Assembly (NCBI GenBank): GCA_002399405.1
Contig: DHDP01000001.1
Coordinates: 2,001-66,000 of the forward strand
From: Treponema sp. UBA4873
Lineage (GTDB): Bacteria; Spirochaetota; Spirochaetia; Treponematales; Treponemataceae
DNA length: 64,000 bases
Reading direction: 5' to 3'
Part shown: piece after piece, positions 16,968 through 25,778 of the stretch
Layout: every line of letters begins with the position of its first letter
Numbering within the stretch: position 1 is the first letter of the stretch
Translations under genes and position numbers: made by a program
Notes under the pieces: model-generated
Databases searched by the model: none
Seen by the model: only the letters and a program-made list of their open reading frames with translations
What the model was told of the DNA's origin: nothing

Positions 16968-17879
16968 TTATGCTTTTAAATCGGCAAAATAGGTCTGCAC
17001 CTGTCTGACGAACGGGAGGAGATACGGTTTCTGATTTGTTTTGCTGATTCCGATGCAGAAATCGACGTGATGATGAGAACCTGTTACCGGAATGCTGCAC
17101 AATTCAGTATCTTCCGGTATGACTTCCGGTGCAAGCAGTACGATTCCCTGATTCAGTTTGACCGCAAGAATAAGTTCTTCAAGGTTGTCTGTTTCCCGTA
17201 CGATATTGGGTTTCACGCCGTCCTTTTCAAACGATTTGAGATAGTCGTCGAAGAACGCCGTATCGGAAAATCCGAAAAGCGAGATGATCGGCTGTCCGGC
17301 AAGCTCTTTTCCCGTTATATTCCGTTTTACTGCGAACGGATGTTTTTTTGAGCAGACAACGCTGATAGTGTGACGGGTAAGCGGAAAACATTGGAGCGTT
17401 TTTCTGTTTCTGAAATCGTTCGTCAGGCCGAATGCGGCGTCTAATACATGCTGCTCAAGCCCTGTTATGCCTTCCGCGAAAGTACACAGCCGTATATCAG
17501 TCAGAACCTGCGGAAAAAGAACGCGGTAGCTTTGCACGATGTCCGGCAGATGTTTCTGTTCAATCGGACCGGTAATACCGATGCGCAGCAGGCGGCCGCA
17601 AGTGTCGGCTTTGCGGCGGGCAGTCTGTGCGATTCCCCTGTACAGCGCGTCGAGTCTTGCACATTTTTCATAAAAGTATCTGCCCGCTTCCGTCAGTACC
17701 GGGCGGTATGACGCTCTATCGAACAGTTTGAAGCGGAGACTGTCTTCAAGTTTGTCTATCTGCTGGCTCACCGATGCCTGCGTCACATGCAGTTTCCTGC
17801 CTGCCGCCGAGAAACTGCCTTCCTCGGCAACACTCATGAAAACATACAGATTGCTCCGGAATAAGCCGTCTTCCATCAT
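16968..17879 (-). CDS. LysR-family transcriptional regulator
   Basis: A 303-residue LysR protein with an N-terminal winged helix-turn-helix (EEGSFSAAGRKLHVTQASVS at about residues 15-34) and a two-lobed effector domain beginning near residue 90. Its gene is upstream of the NmrA-like reductase and reads in the same direction, so it may act on its own promoter or on that neighbour. The effector is unknown. Confidence 0.88.
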   Translation of the reverse strand: MMEDGLFRSNLYVFMSVAEEGSFSAAGRKLHVTQASVSQQIDKLEDSLRFKLFDRASYRPVLTEAGRYFYEKCARLDALYRGIAQTARRKADTCGRLLRIGITGPIEQKHLPDIVQSYRVLFPQVLTDIRLCTFAEGITGLEQHVLDAAFGLTNDFRNRKTLQCFPLTRHTISVVCSKKHPFAVKRNITGKELAGQPIISLFGFSDTAFFDDYLKSFEKDGVKPNIVRETDNLEELILAVKLNQGIVLLAPEVIPEDTELCSIPVTGSHHHVDFCIGISKTNQKPYLLPFVRQVQTYFADLKA

Positions 17880-17978
17880 CAGTTTTATGCGTCTCCGTTG
17901 CTACTCTACAATTTCGGCAGACAGTTTGGCAAGACTTCCGTCACGGCGGGATGCCGCCGTGCGCAGATGTTGTCAGCG

Positions 17979-19436
17979 TCAATTCTGCTGCTCGGTTTCC
18001 CTGCGCTTTTCGATTTCTCCGACTATGCGGATATACTCCTTCTCGTCGATTTTGTATTTCGTTTTGACGAGAAGATAGCATCCGCAGAAAGCGAGCAGCG
18101 GGAACAGCACCATGCCGATCCGCAGCAGAAACGTCTGGTACGGCAGTACCGCGCGTATGAAATTGTCGGCCTGCTGCAGTACTGTGTTGCCGGAAATGTT
18201 TCCTTTGCCGGCTTCAATTTCAAGCTGCGAGATTTTCTGACTTGCCGTATAGATTCCGCTTATTATCAGAACGGAGGCGCTTATTCCCTGATTTACGGCT
18301 CCGCTGAGTTTGACGGAAAATGAACGTATGGCAGCGATGACGCTGTCGTGCCGCTCGGAAAATTTGTATTCGTCGTATTCAATCGTATTGTTGAGCATGA
18401 CTATGACCATGAGATTCCACAGTCCCTGAAAAAAGAAAATGACGAAACCGATAGCGTTGAGCAGAATGATGTTTTTCGGAGTTGCATAACCGAACAGCAG
18501 AAGCAGCACGTAACAAACCGTGATGACCGCAATACACATTTTGAGAAGCGATTTTCTGCTGAATTTGCGCGAGAGGGAGCTGTAGCATGCCTGCGACACA
18601 AGCGTTCCGAGCCCATACATGACGGTGAAAATAAAAACGAGTCTGCCGCCTTCCGCGTAACCGAATTCAAAATAGAAAAAATTAACGGCAAATACAATGA
18701 GCAGTCCGTTTCCTACGTTGAACAAAAAAGAACCTATGCCGATTGCGATAAGCTGATCGTTGCGTCTGAAAATTCCGAACATTTTGCGCAGAGACAGTTT
18801 TTCGGACGCGGCGCGAACCGGACGTTCCCGCACGCCGAAACAGGTAAGCATCTGGAACGCAATGAAACAGAGCGCGACTATAAGCGCGGCATACCGGTAT
18901 GCCCGGACTGCGTTGCCCGCGACGAGAGTCGGCAGTATGCCCGCCACGCTGAACTGGCCGATGCAGATGAAAATGCTCATGAGCGTGACGAGCGAATTCC
19001 GCGTCTGAGGGTCGCTGCTGAGACTCGGGAGCATTCCCCAGTAGGCGATATCGTTCATCGTGTACGTCATGCCCCACAGCAGATAGCTTATGCCGAAAAA
19101 CGCCACGAACGCCCATCCCTGCGGCCGGAGTGAGAACAGAAGAACGATAATGACGGCATTCAGCAGGACTCCCGTGAATATCCACGGTTTGAATTTACCG
19201 GATTTAAAATGGCAGTTTTCAATAATAATTCCCATAAGGGGATCGTTTATTGCATCCCATATCAGACAGAGTACGACACAGGCTGATATGACGCTGAACT
19301 GCGCTACGGTAAGCTTCATTGTGTACTGGATATACGTGATAAGGTACAAACTGACGAGCGTGTATGCCATGTCCCGGCCCGTAGCGCCCACGCAGTACGA
19401 CCATTTCGTCCGGGTATCAATCCGATTCGTATCCAT
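17979..19436 (-). CDS. GPH-type sugar:cation symporter (MFS)
   Basis: A 485-residue membrane protein with about twelve membrane helices. Family features include GRDMAYTLVSLYLITYIQYT near the N-terminus and DAINDPLMGIIIEN near residues 62-75, the equivalent of the D-x-x-x-D-P motif of glycoside-pentoside-hexuronide symporters. The last 30 residues are charged and cytoplasmic. It starts three bases after the GH3 stop, so the two genes form an operon for import and hydrolysis of a glycoside. Confidence 0.85.
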   Translation of the reverse strand: MDTNRIDTRTKWSYCVGATGRDMAYTLVSLYLITYIQYTMKLTVAQFSVISACVVLCLIWDAINDPLMGIIIENCHFKSGKFKPWIFTGVLLNAVIIVLLFSLRPQGWAFVAFFGISYLLWGMTYTMNDIAYWGMLPSLSSDPQTRNSLVTLMSIFICIGQFSVAGILPTLVAGNAVRAYRYAALIVALCFIAFQMLTCFGVRERPVRAASEKLSLRKMFGIFRRNDQLIAIGIGSFLFNVGNGLLIVFAVNFFYFEFGYAEGGRLVFIFTVMYGLGTLVSQACYSSLSRKFSRKSLLKMCIAVITVCYVLLLLFGYATPKNIILLNAIGFVIFFFQGLWNLMVIVMLNNTIEYDEYKFSERHDSVIAAIRSFSVKLSGAVNQGISASVLIISGIYTASQKISQLEIEAGKGNISGNTVLQQADNFIRAVLPYQTFLLRIGMVLFPLLAFCGCYLLVKTKYKIDEKEYIRIVGEIEKRRETEQQN

Positions 19437-19439
19437 GTA

Positions 19440-21845
19440 TTACCTCCATAATAATTTTTTGAATGATTGAAACGGGTGACCGTTCGCGGAAAGCACGACT
19501 GCCTCGGCGATGCGGTACGGAACGAGTCCCTTGCTCTGACAGACCACGCTGTCTATCGTTCCTTCAAGAATTCCGTTTATCATCATGACAATCTCAGGAT
19601 CGCAGCGGCTCGTTTTTTTGAACATCAGATAGACGCTGTGAACTGCAATCCATTTGACTATTTTTCCGAGAAGTGAACGGGAGGCGAGCTGCTCAAGCGA
19701 ATTCTGTACGGTGAACGAACCTTTTTTAAGAACGTCGAACGTGCTTGTCTCTTTTCCGTACAGGATGCGGAACTGTTCGTGTGTTGCCTGAAGATGCGTA
19801 CCGTTCCGTATGAAATAGCTGCCGAGTTCCGTACGGTCGTCGCGGTCGTATTCCGTTCCCTGTACGATTAGTTCCGCACTCAGTCTGCAGTCTGCAACAG
19901 ACGCGGCGGCGAGTACTGCATACGTACCGGACGGCATAACAAACTTCCTGCTCTTTTCGTCGTATACGGAAAAGCTCCTGTCGCCGAACGTAAGTTCAAT
20001 CTGCCGATGTTCTCCGGGCTGCAGAAAAATTTTGGTGAACGCGCGGAGTTCCTTTTCCGCTCTGAGATAATTGCACGGAGGATTCTGCACATACAGCTGT
20101 ACTGTCTCCGCACCTGCTGCCGTTCCCGTATTCGTTACGGTAAGACTTACTTTGAGCGTACCGCCTGAAAAGACGGGTGTGCTCAGGTGCAGACCGGAAT
20201 ATGAGAACGTCGTGTACGACAGACCGTGTCCGAACGGGAAGCGTACAGGTATTTTGAACGTGTCGTAATACCGGTAGCCGGTGAATATACTCTCCCGGTA
20301 TTCAACGTCGTCCGTATCTCCGCCGAACCGGCCTTTGCACGGTACGTCGTCGTCTGAAAGAGGAAATGTCTCGGCGAGTTTACCGCTGGGATTTACTTCG
20401 CCCGTAATAAGCGCGGCGCACGCTTCTCCCGCAGCCTGTCCCGGAAGGTACATATGGAGAACGGCGCGCGCCTTATCTGCGAACGGCATTTCAAACGGCG
20501 AACCGCCGAACGAAATAAAGGCGATATCGGGAGTAATCCGCTGCAGTTCGGTAAAAAGTGAAAGCTGATTCTGCGGAAGGGCGAGCGTTCTGCGGTCGAA
20601 ACCTTCGCCTTCGATGCTGTCCGTGAGACCGCCGAAGAAAAGGACGGGAATGTGTCCGGCGGCAGCGGTACGTACCGCTGCCGCAGCCTGCGCTGAAAGC
20701 TGTACATCGTTTTTTTCTGTTCCCGGAGTTGCGCTGTATCCTTTCTCGTACCGGACGTGCATGCCGCAGTCCGCAAGCGATTCGACGGCATTTTTCGTTT
20801 CTGCCGTGTGAATGTGACTGCTTCCGCCGCCCTGGAAACGCATATGTTCGGCCAGCTCGCCGACTACAAGAACATCCGTTCCCCGCTTCAACGGAAGAAA
20901 ACCGTCGTTCTGAAGAAGAACTGCCGATTTACAGGCGATATCTTTTGCAATCAGATGATTCTTTTCACGCAGGTCCGCGGGAAGGCTCGTGCCGGGTATG
21001 GTTTCGTCGAATTTATATGTGCGGACCAGTTCCTCTATTCTGCCGGCGGCCCGTGAAACGTCCGCTTCAGATATAGTTCCTTTTTTCAATGCCTGCATAA
21101 GCTGTGCTGTATGAATCCCGCCGCTGCCCGGCATTTCAAGGTCCATGCCTGCTTTTATGCATGACGGCCGGTCGGTACATGCTCCCCAGTCGGAAACGAC
21201 CGCACCGGTAAACCCCCATTCCCCGCGCAGAATGTCGGTAAGCAGCGTACGGTTTTCACAGGCAAATGTGCCGTTAAGTCTGTTGTAGGACGCCATTACT
21301 GTCGCCGGATGCCCTTCTTTTACGGCAATCTCGAACGCGGCGAGGTATATTTCCCGCAGCGCCCGTTCGTCAATCTGACTGTTCGATGTCTGTCGGCGTG
21401 TTTCCTGATTGTTTCCCGCAAAATGTTTGAGCGATGCGGCAACTCCCTTTTTCTGCAGCGCCCTGATATACGACGCTGCAAGCTTTCCGCCCAGTAACGG
21501 ATCTTCGGAAAAATATTCGAAGTTCCGCCCGCACAGAGGCGAGCGTTTTATGTTTACTCCGGGGCCGAGAACGACGGAAACGTGTTCCTCACACGCTTCG
21601 TCCGCAAGTGCGGAAGCGAGCTCTGCGGCAGCATCGGTATCCCAACTTGACGCAACGGTACATGCTGCGGGGAAACAGGTGGCAAGGTAGCTGGCATTAT
21701 TCTGCATCTCGTTTTCTTCCTGCTTACGAAGGCCGTGCGGACCGTCCGTGAGAAGAATAGACGGAATTTTTCCGCCGCAGTCGTTTGTATGCCACAGACC
21801 TTTTCCTGTCAGCAGGTGTATTTTATCATCCGGTGAAAGTTCCAT
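19440..21845 (-). CDS. Glycoside hydrolase family 3 beta-glycosidase
   Basis: An 801-residue GH3 enzyme with no signal peptide, so it acts in the cytoplasm. The TIM-barrel domain contains LLTDGPHGLR, LGPGVNIKRSPLCGRNFEYF, KHFAGNNQE (about 140-148) and VVSDWG with nucleophile D219. The alpha/beta sandwich and a fibronectin-III-like domain follow, with RFPFGHGLSYTTF. About 130 further residues at the C-terminus, rich in basic and hydrophobic residues, extend past the usual end; they include a possible amphipathic segment near residues 720-745. It is coupled to the GPH symporter and divergent from an AraC regulator. Beta-glucosidase or beta-xylosidase activity is likely. Confidence 0.9.
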   Translation of the reverse strand: MELSPDDKIHLLTGKGLWHTNDCGGKIPSILLTDGPHGLRKQEENEMQNNASYLATCFPAACTVASSWDTDAAAELASALADEACEEHVSVVLGPGVNIKRSPLCGRNFEYFSEDPLLGGKLAASYIRALQKKGVAASLKHFAGNNQETRRQTSNSQIDERALREIYLAAFEIAVKEGHPATVMASYNRLNGTFACENRTLLTDILRGEWGFTGAVVSDWGACTDRPSCIKAGMDLEMPGSGGIHTAQLMQALKKGTISEADVSRAAGRIEELVRTYKFDETIPGTSLPADLREKNHLIAKDIACKSAVLLQNDGFLPLKRGTDVLVVGELAEHMRFQGGGSSHIHTAETKNAVESLADCGMHVRYEKGYSATPGTEKNDVQLSAQAAAAVRTAAAGHIPVLFFGGLTDSIEGEGFDRRTLALPQNQLSLFTELQRITPDIAFISFGGSPFEMPFADKARAVLHMYLPGQAAGEACAALITGEVNPSGKLAETFPLSDDDVPCKGRFGGDTDDVEYRESIFTGYRYYDTFKIPVRFPFGHGLSYTTFSYSGLHLSTPVFSGGTLKVSLTVTNTGTAAGAETVQLYVQNPPCNYLRAEKELRAFTKIFLQPGEHRQIELTFGDRSFSVYDEKSRKFVMPSGTYAVLAAASVADCRLSAELIVQGTEYDRDDRTELGSYFIRNGTHLQATHEQFRILYGKETSTFDVLKKGSFTVQNSLEQLASRSLLGKIVKWIAVHSVYLMFKKTSRCDPEIVMMINGILEGTIDSVVCQSKGLVPYRIAEAVVLSANGHPFQSFKKLLWR

Positions 21846-21874
21846 GTTTTCAGGCTAACACAGAAAAATTGCGG

Positions 21875-21918
21875 TGAATATCAAAAAATTAACATGAATA
21901 TCAAAAATATGTTATACT
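21875..21918 (+). promoter_or_regulatory. Divergent promoter with direct-repeat operator
   Basis: TTAACA at 21889-21894 and TATACT at 21913-21918 form a promoter with 18-bp spacing for the AraC gene. The 13-mer TGAATATCAAAAA occurs at 21875-21887 and again at 21895-21907, exactly 20 bp apart, with the second copy inside the spacer. Two direct repeats two helical turns apart are the usual layout of an AraC-family site, so this may be the neighbour's own operator. Confidence 0.55.
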
Positions 21919-21940
21919 GGAAATCTATACAGGAAAACAG

Positions 21941-22675
21941 ATGGAAATATTACCGGCGTCGGACAATTCCATTTATGATGAACGCGAAACGGGAAAGACT
22001 CATACGTCTTTCCGGTATGAGTATGTTTTATTTCAGGCAATCCGCGACGGAAACGTTGAACGTGTTGTGCCCGATATAGAACGATATATACACAGCGGTT
22101 TCGTAGTCGGACGTCTTTCTTCGAACGCGTTGCGTCAGTTCCGGTACTGGGCAGTCGCAAGTATTTCAACGGCGATCCATTACGCAATATTAGGCGGGTT
22201 GGACGAGACTGATGCGTATAATTTAAGCGACGTGTATATCAGACATGTCGACCGGCTTGAAAGCGCCGACGAGTGCGTCGATTATTTAAAGGAAAAAGCT
22301 GTTGAACTTACGCAGGCTGTCCGGCAGGCGAAAGGAAAAAAATCATATTCCGCACATGTTAAAATGTGTCTCCATTACATTCACATCCACCTGCATGAAA
22401 AACTTACCCTTGCCGCCGTAGCCGGTGCGGTAAAAACGACGCCCGAATATCTTGCTTCGCTGTTCAAAAAGGAAACGGGCCGCAGTCTGCATTCATACAT
22501 TCTCGGAGAAAAACTGGAAGCGTCAAAGGACATGCTTGTACAGGGCATGGACAGTACGGAAATCAGCAATACGCTTTTTTTCTCTTCCCAGTCGCATTAT
22601 ATTTTCTGTTTCCGGAAGAAATTCGGCGTAACCCCGGAGCAGTACAGGAAGACCCTGATGACCGATGCCGGGTGA
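21941..22675 (+). CDS. AraC-family transcriptional regulator
   Basis: A 244-residue regulator. The C-terminal about 100 residues form the double helix-turn-helix, with KLTLAAVAGAVKTTPEYLAS, FKKETGRSLHSYI and FFSSQSHYIFCFRKKFGVTP. The N-terminal part is helical, not a recognisable cupin. ACAGGA precedes the ATG. It is divergent from the GH3/GPH operon and probably controls it in response to the imported glycoside. Confidence 0.87.
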   Translation: MEILPASDNSIYDERETGKTHTSFRYEYVLFQAIRDGNVERVVPDIERYIHSGFVVGRLSSNALRQFRYWAVASISTAIHYAILGGLDETDAYNLSDVYIRHVDRLESADECVDYLKEKAVELTQAVRQAKGKKSYSAHVKMCLHYIHIHLHEKLTLAAVAGAVKTTPEYLASLFKKETGRSLHSYILGEKLEASKDMLVQGMDSTEISNTLFFSSQSHYIFCFRKKFGVTPEQYRKTLMTDAG

Positions 22676-22736
22676 ACCGGTTGTTCATCACGTGTATTTA
22701 CAGCTTCTCCGTTCGAGGCGGATGTTTGTCTTAATC

Positions 22737-22764
22737 TTAACATGGTCGTTTGGCCGTATATAAA
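22737..22764 (+). promoter_or_regulatory. Promoter of the large lipoprotein gene
   Basis: TTAACA at 22737-22742 and TATAAA at 22759-22764 are separated by 16 bp, 82 bp before the start codon of the lipoprotein gene. Confidence 0.5.
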
Positions 22765-22846
22765 TTTCCGTTATGGAAAGTTGTGCAGCAGTGTTTTTTA
22801 GCTTTGTTTTATACGCAGTGCTTATACTCGAAAATGGAGGCTACTC

Positions 22847-25726
22847 ATGAAATTATTATTTTACAGGATGGAAGTTCTTTGTCTATCGTGTATTTTCCTT
22901 ATAGCCGTAAACGGCTGCAGTTCTATCCGGTCGGAGGAGAATCCTTCTGTTTCCGGTAAAGTATCGCTCAAGGAAGGGGTCTGGTCGTTCGACATTGAAA
23001 ACGAAACGGCAACGGTAACGTATTATGCCGGAAAGACTGATGCGGTCGTTATTGTTCCGTCCGTGCTCGGCGGCAGACCGGTCACTGCTGTTGCAAGTCA
23101 GACGTTCGGCCATCACGGCGAAATTCTTGAAGTTTACGTGCCTTCATCAGTCGTCTCGGTAAGCGACTGGGCGTTTTATGATTTGAACACTGCAGCGCTT
23201 ATTTCGTTCGCGAATCCCCTTGTCAGGATTGCGGACGGCGCGTTCCAGAGCAGCGCCAACGCGGCGCTGTATCTTCCGTCAGATACGACTCAGAAAGCGG
23301 CCGGCGGAAAACAGGTTGTAAGCGACGGAGCTGCGCTTGTGACGGTAACGCTCATTAACAGCAGGAAGGCGGCAGTCGCAGGCGGTTCGTATCTCGCTGT
23401 TAATGGGAAACCATCCGTGCAGGATATTACTGCGGTTGCAAAAAGTTACGACGGGTCTGTCGCGGTACGGGAGGCTGAAGTAACATTCACCGGCAGCGAC
23501 TATGCAGTCCGGAAAACGACGTTTACGATTGCAGCATCACTTGCGGGGAAAGTGAGCCAGGCAGAGCTTAACCGGACGTTTCGTTCTCTGACAGCCGTGC
23601 AAGCAGGGGAGCTTAACGCCGCAATTGCATCCGACCCGGCGTATGCTGATGTTGCTTCCCTCATCCATTTTGAAGCGGGATATTATCTGAACGGAAATAA
23701 AATACAATTGTCCGACGAAACTTATGCGTATGACGTACAGACGGGACTTCCCGTCGGAAAGGATAGCGACGGACTTTTTCCTTCAGCGCTGCCTTCCGGT
23801 TCGACAGCGTACAAGTATGTTGCCGCGAAAGACACTGACGATGACGGCGTGTACGATATTCTTTATTACAGTTCCGATACACTGTCATACGCATACGACA
23901 CGGTCACGATAAAAAGTTCCAACAAGAATTTGAACGGACTTTCCGCACGTACTGTGCTCAACCCTGTATATAAAAGTTTTGCAAATGGTGTTATAGAGGC
24001 TCACGGAACGAATATCCGGGAAAAAAATATAACTGCCGCGACAGCATCTTCCGGTAAAAAGACGGACTACACGGTAAATGAAGAACGGAGCCTTCTGTGG
24101 GCGGACGGATACGGAACGATTACCGCCGGTTCGGTAGACGGCGTTTCCACGTCGACTTCAAACTGGGCAAAAATGTCGTATGAAGCGGGCCTTGATGCGT
24201 ATAACGTTGAAATAACGATGGAATGGGGATTAAATGCGCTGCTTTACGCGACGGACGGCGGACAGATAACCGTCGGAACTGCGCGCGGGAACCGGAGTAC
24301 GTTCAAAGCTTCCGGCGACGGGGCAAACGGCATCATAGCCGGCGGTACAGGGAAAAACGCACCCGGCGGAAAATACAGCACATCGGCGGTTTCCGTTACG
24401 AATGCCGATTTTACACTCACCGGTTGGAATAATCACGTTGCCGACGTCGTTTACGGCGGATATGCATCGCTCACTGACGTTACCGGCGTAACGGGTATCA
24501 GAGGAAGCTACGCCGTAGGTCAGGCTTCTGCGCTTGCGAACGACTTCGGCAACGGTGTCGTCGACGCTGATAACTTTAACACAACTGTTTACGGCAACCG
24601 TTCCGCCGGTGCATACGTCATCGGCGGAGGTGTCATAACAGCCAGGGACAGTTCGTTCACTTCGTACGCCGACAGCGGTCTCGTTATTGCATCAGGCGGT
24701 ACGTATCAGATTGCCGATTCGGCGGCGACCGGTGTAATTGCTCTCCGAAACCGCGGCGGCATTACGGCCGATTCTACAAGTACGTTTGCGAATACGTCGT
24801 TCACCGCCGACCGAACCCTTATGCAGCCGTATGTCACCGGAGAACGCGCAGCAAATGCTCGCGCCGCATGGAAGAAAGCAAGCGGTTCGGATGAACTTAT
24901 ACATTATCTGGCAAGCGATCCTTCAACGACATTCGGGACACTCTGTTCCCGCTATTCTGTGAGCGGTTCCGCAAAACAGGAATTGTATGACGCACTCGGA
25001 GCTGCTGCGGGAACCGTATACACGGATAAAACCCCGTTCCGTTTAAGCGTGCTTGACAATTCATACTATAACTACAGCGCCGGAGCGTATACCGGTTCGA
25101 CTGATTACTCGGACGTTCCTTATCTGAGCGAAGGCTCCGCATTCGGCGGACTCGTAAGCAGCGTCTTTGAATTCGAATCGGCGGGCGTAACGCTTAATCT
25201 GAACAATTGCACGTATCTGAATACGAACAGCGGCGATTATCAATATCTCGCGGCAAGTGAGGCCGGCAGCGCACCTGTTCTCAATTTCCGGGGCGGCAGT
25301 CCTTCGGGGATTATTTACAATGAAGGAAACGTATTCCGCTCCGTTGAAGGCCGGCCTGATAACCGGTCGTCAAAATTGACCGCGCATTTTACCGACTGTA
25401 CGTTTGCCGGTTCGTTTGCGGACGGTTCAAACGGCCTCTGGAATGTGCCCGATTCGGTGTATACTGATGCGACGGGCAGCAGAACCTCCCGCAACGGCAA
25501 CTATTACAATGCTGCAGCAAACTGGGGAATTACGGCAGTATTCGACAGCGGTGCATCATGGACCGTAACCCACGATTCGTACCTCGGAAGCCTTACCATT
25601 GCGTCCGGTGCATCGGTAAAAGCGCTTGCCGGATATACACTTGTCATGACGGTGAACGGTGCGGCCGTTCCCGTTGTTCCGGGGACGTATTCCGGGCAGA
25701 TTGTCGTTACCGTAGAGAAAGAATGA
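22847..25726 (+). CDS. Large surface lipoprotein, LRR_5-like start and beta-helix-like body
   Basis: A 959-residue envelope protein. A basic and hydrophobic N-terminus ends in AVNGC with C24 as the likely lipidated cysteine. TGGAGG precedes the ATG. Residues about 45-140 resemble one or two BspA-type leucine-rich modules (YVPSSVVSVSDWAFYDL, VRIADGAFQSS). The rest is rich in G, S, T, N and D with short beta-strand-like stretches recurring every 20-30 residues, as in right-handed parallel beta-helix proteins; a repeated gesture is x-G-x-x-x-A-x-D-S. No catalytic motif is recognised. A surface adhesin or glycan-binding protein fits. It stands alone between its own promoter and a strong terminator. 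Confidence 0.7.
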   Translation: MKLLFYRMEVLCLSCIFLIAVNGCSSIRSEENPSVSGKVSLKEGVWSFDIENETATVTYYAGKTDAVVIVPSVLGGRPVTAVASQTFGHHGEILEVYVPSSVVSVSDWAFYDLNTAALISFANPLVRIADGAFQSSANAALYLPSDTTQKAAGGKQVVSDGAALVTVTLINSRKAAVAGGSYLAVNGKPSVQDITAVAKSYDGSVAVREAEVTFTGSDYAVRKTTFTIAASLAGKVSQAELNRTFRSLTAVQAGELNAAIASDPAYADVASLIHFEAGYYLNGNKIQLSDETYAYDVQTGLPVGKDSDGLFPSALPSGSTAYKYVAAKDTDDDGVYDILYYSSDTLSYAYDTVTIKSSNKNLNGLSARTVLNPVYKSFANGVIEAHGTNIREKNITAATASSGKKTDYTVNEERSLLWADGYGTITAGSVDGVSTSTSNWAKMSYEAGLDAYNVEITMEWGLNALLYATDGGQITVGTARGNRSTFKASGDGANGIIAGGTGKNAPGGKYSTSAVSVTNADFTLTGWNNHVADVVYGGYASLTDVTGVTGIRGSYAVGQASALANDFGNGVVDADNFNTTVYGNRSAGAYVIGGGVITARDSSFTSYADSGLVIASGGTYQIADSAATGVIALRNRGGITADSTSTFANTSFTADRTLMQPYVTGERAANARAAWKKASGSDELIHYLASDPSTTFGTLCSRYSVSGSAKQELYDALGAAAGTVYTDKTPFRLSVLDNSYYNYSAGAYTGSTDYSDVPYLSEGSAFGGLVSSVFEFESAGVTLNLNNCTYLNTNSGDYQYLAASEAGSAPVLNFRGGSPSGIIYNEGNVFRSVEGRPDNRSSKLTAHFTDCTFAGSFADGSNGLWNVPDSVYTDATGSRTSRNGNYYNAAANWGITAVFDSGASWTVTHDSYLGSLTIASGASVKALAGYTLVMTVNGAAVPVVPGTYSGQIVVTVEKE

Positions 25727-25727
25727 T

Positions 25728-25778
25728 ATTACAGGAATCAGCGGTGAGAGACTGCTGATTCCTGTAATCGGCCTTTTT
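25728..25778 (+). terminator. Strong intrinsic terminator
   Basis: A perfect 15-base stem, ATTACAGGAATCAGC at 25728-25742 and its complement at 25754-25768, is followed by CGGCCTTTTTAT. It ends the lipoprotein transcript and lies exactly between convergent genes; the T-tract runs into the stop codon of the opposite chemoreceptor gene. Confidence 0.9.

Noticed and set aside
17942..17961. Eight-base perfect hairpin between the LysR and symporter genes as a terminator
   Set aside because: No T-tract follows on either strand, so intrinsic termination is unlikely.
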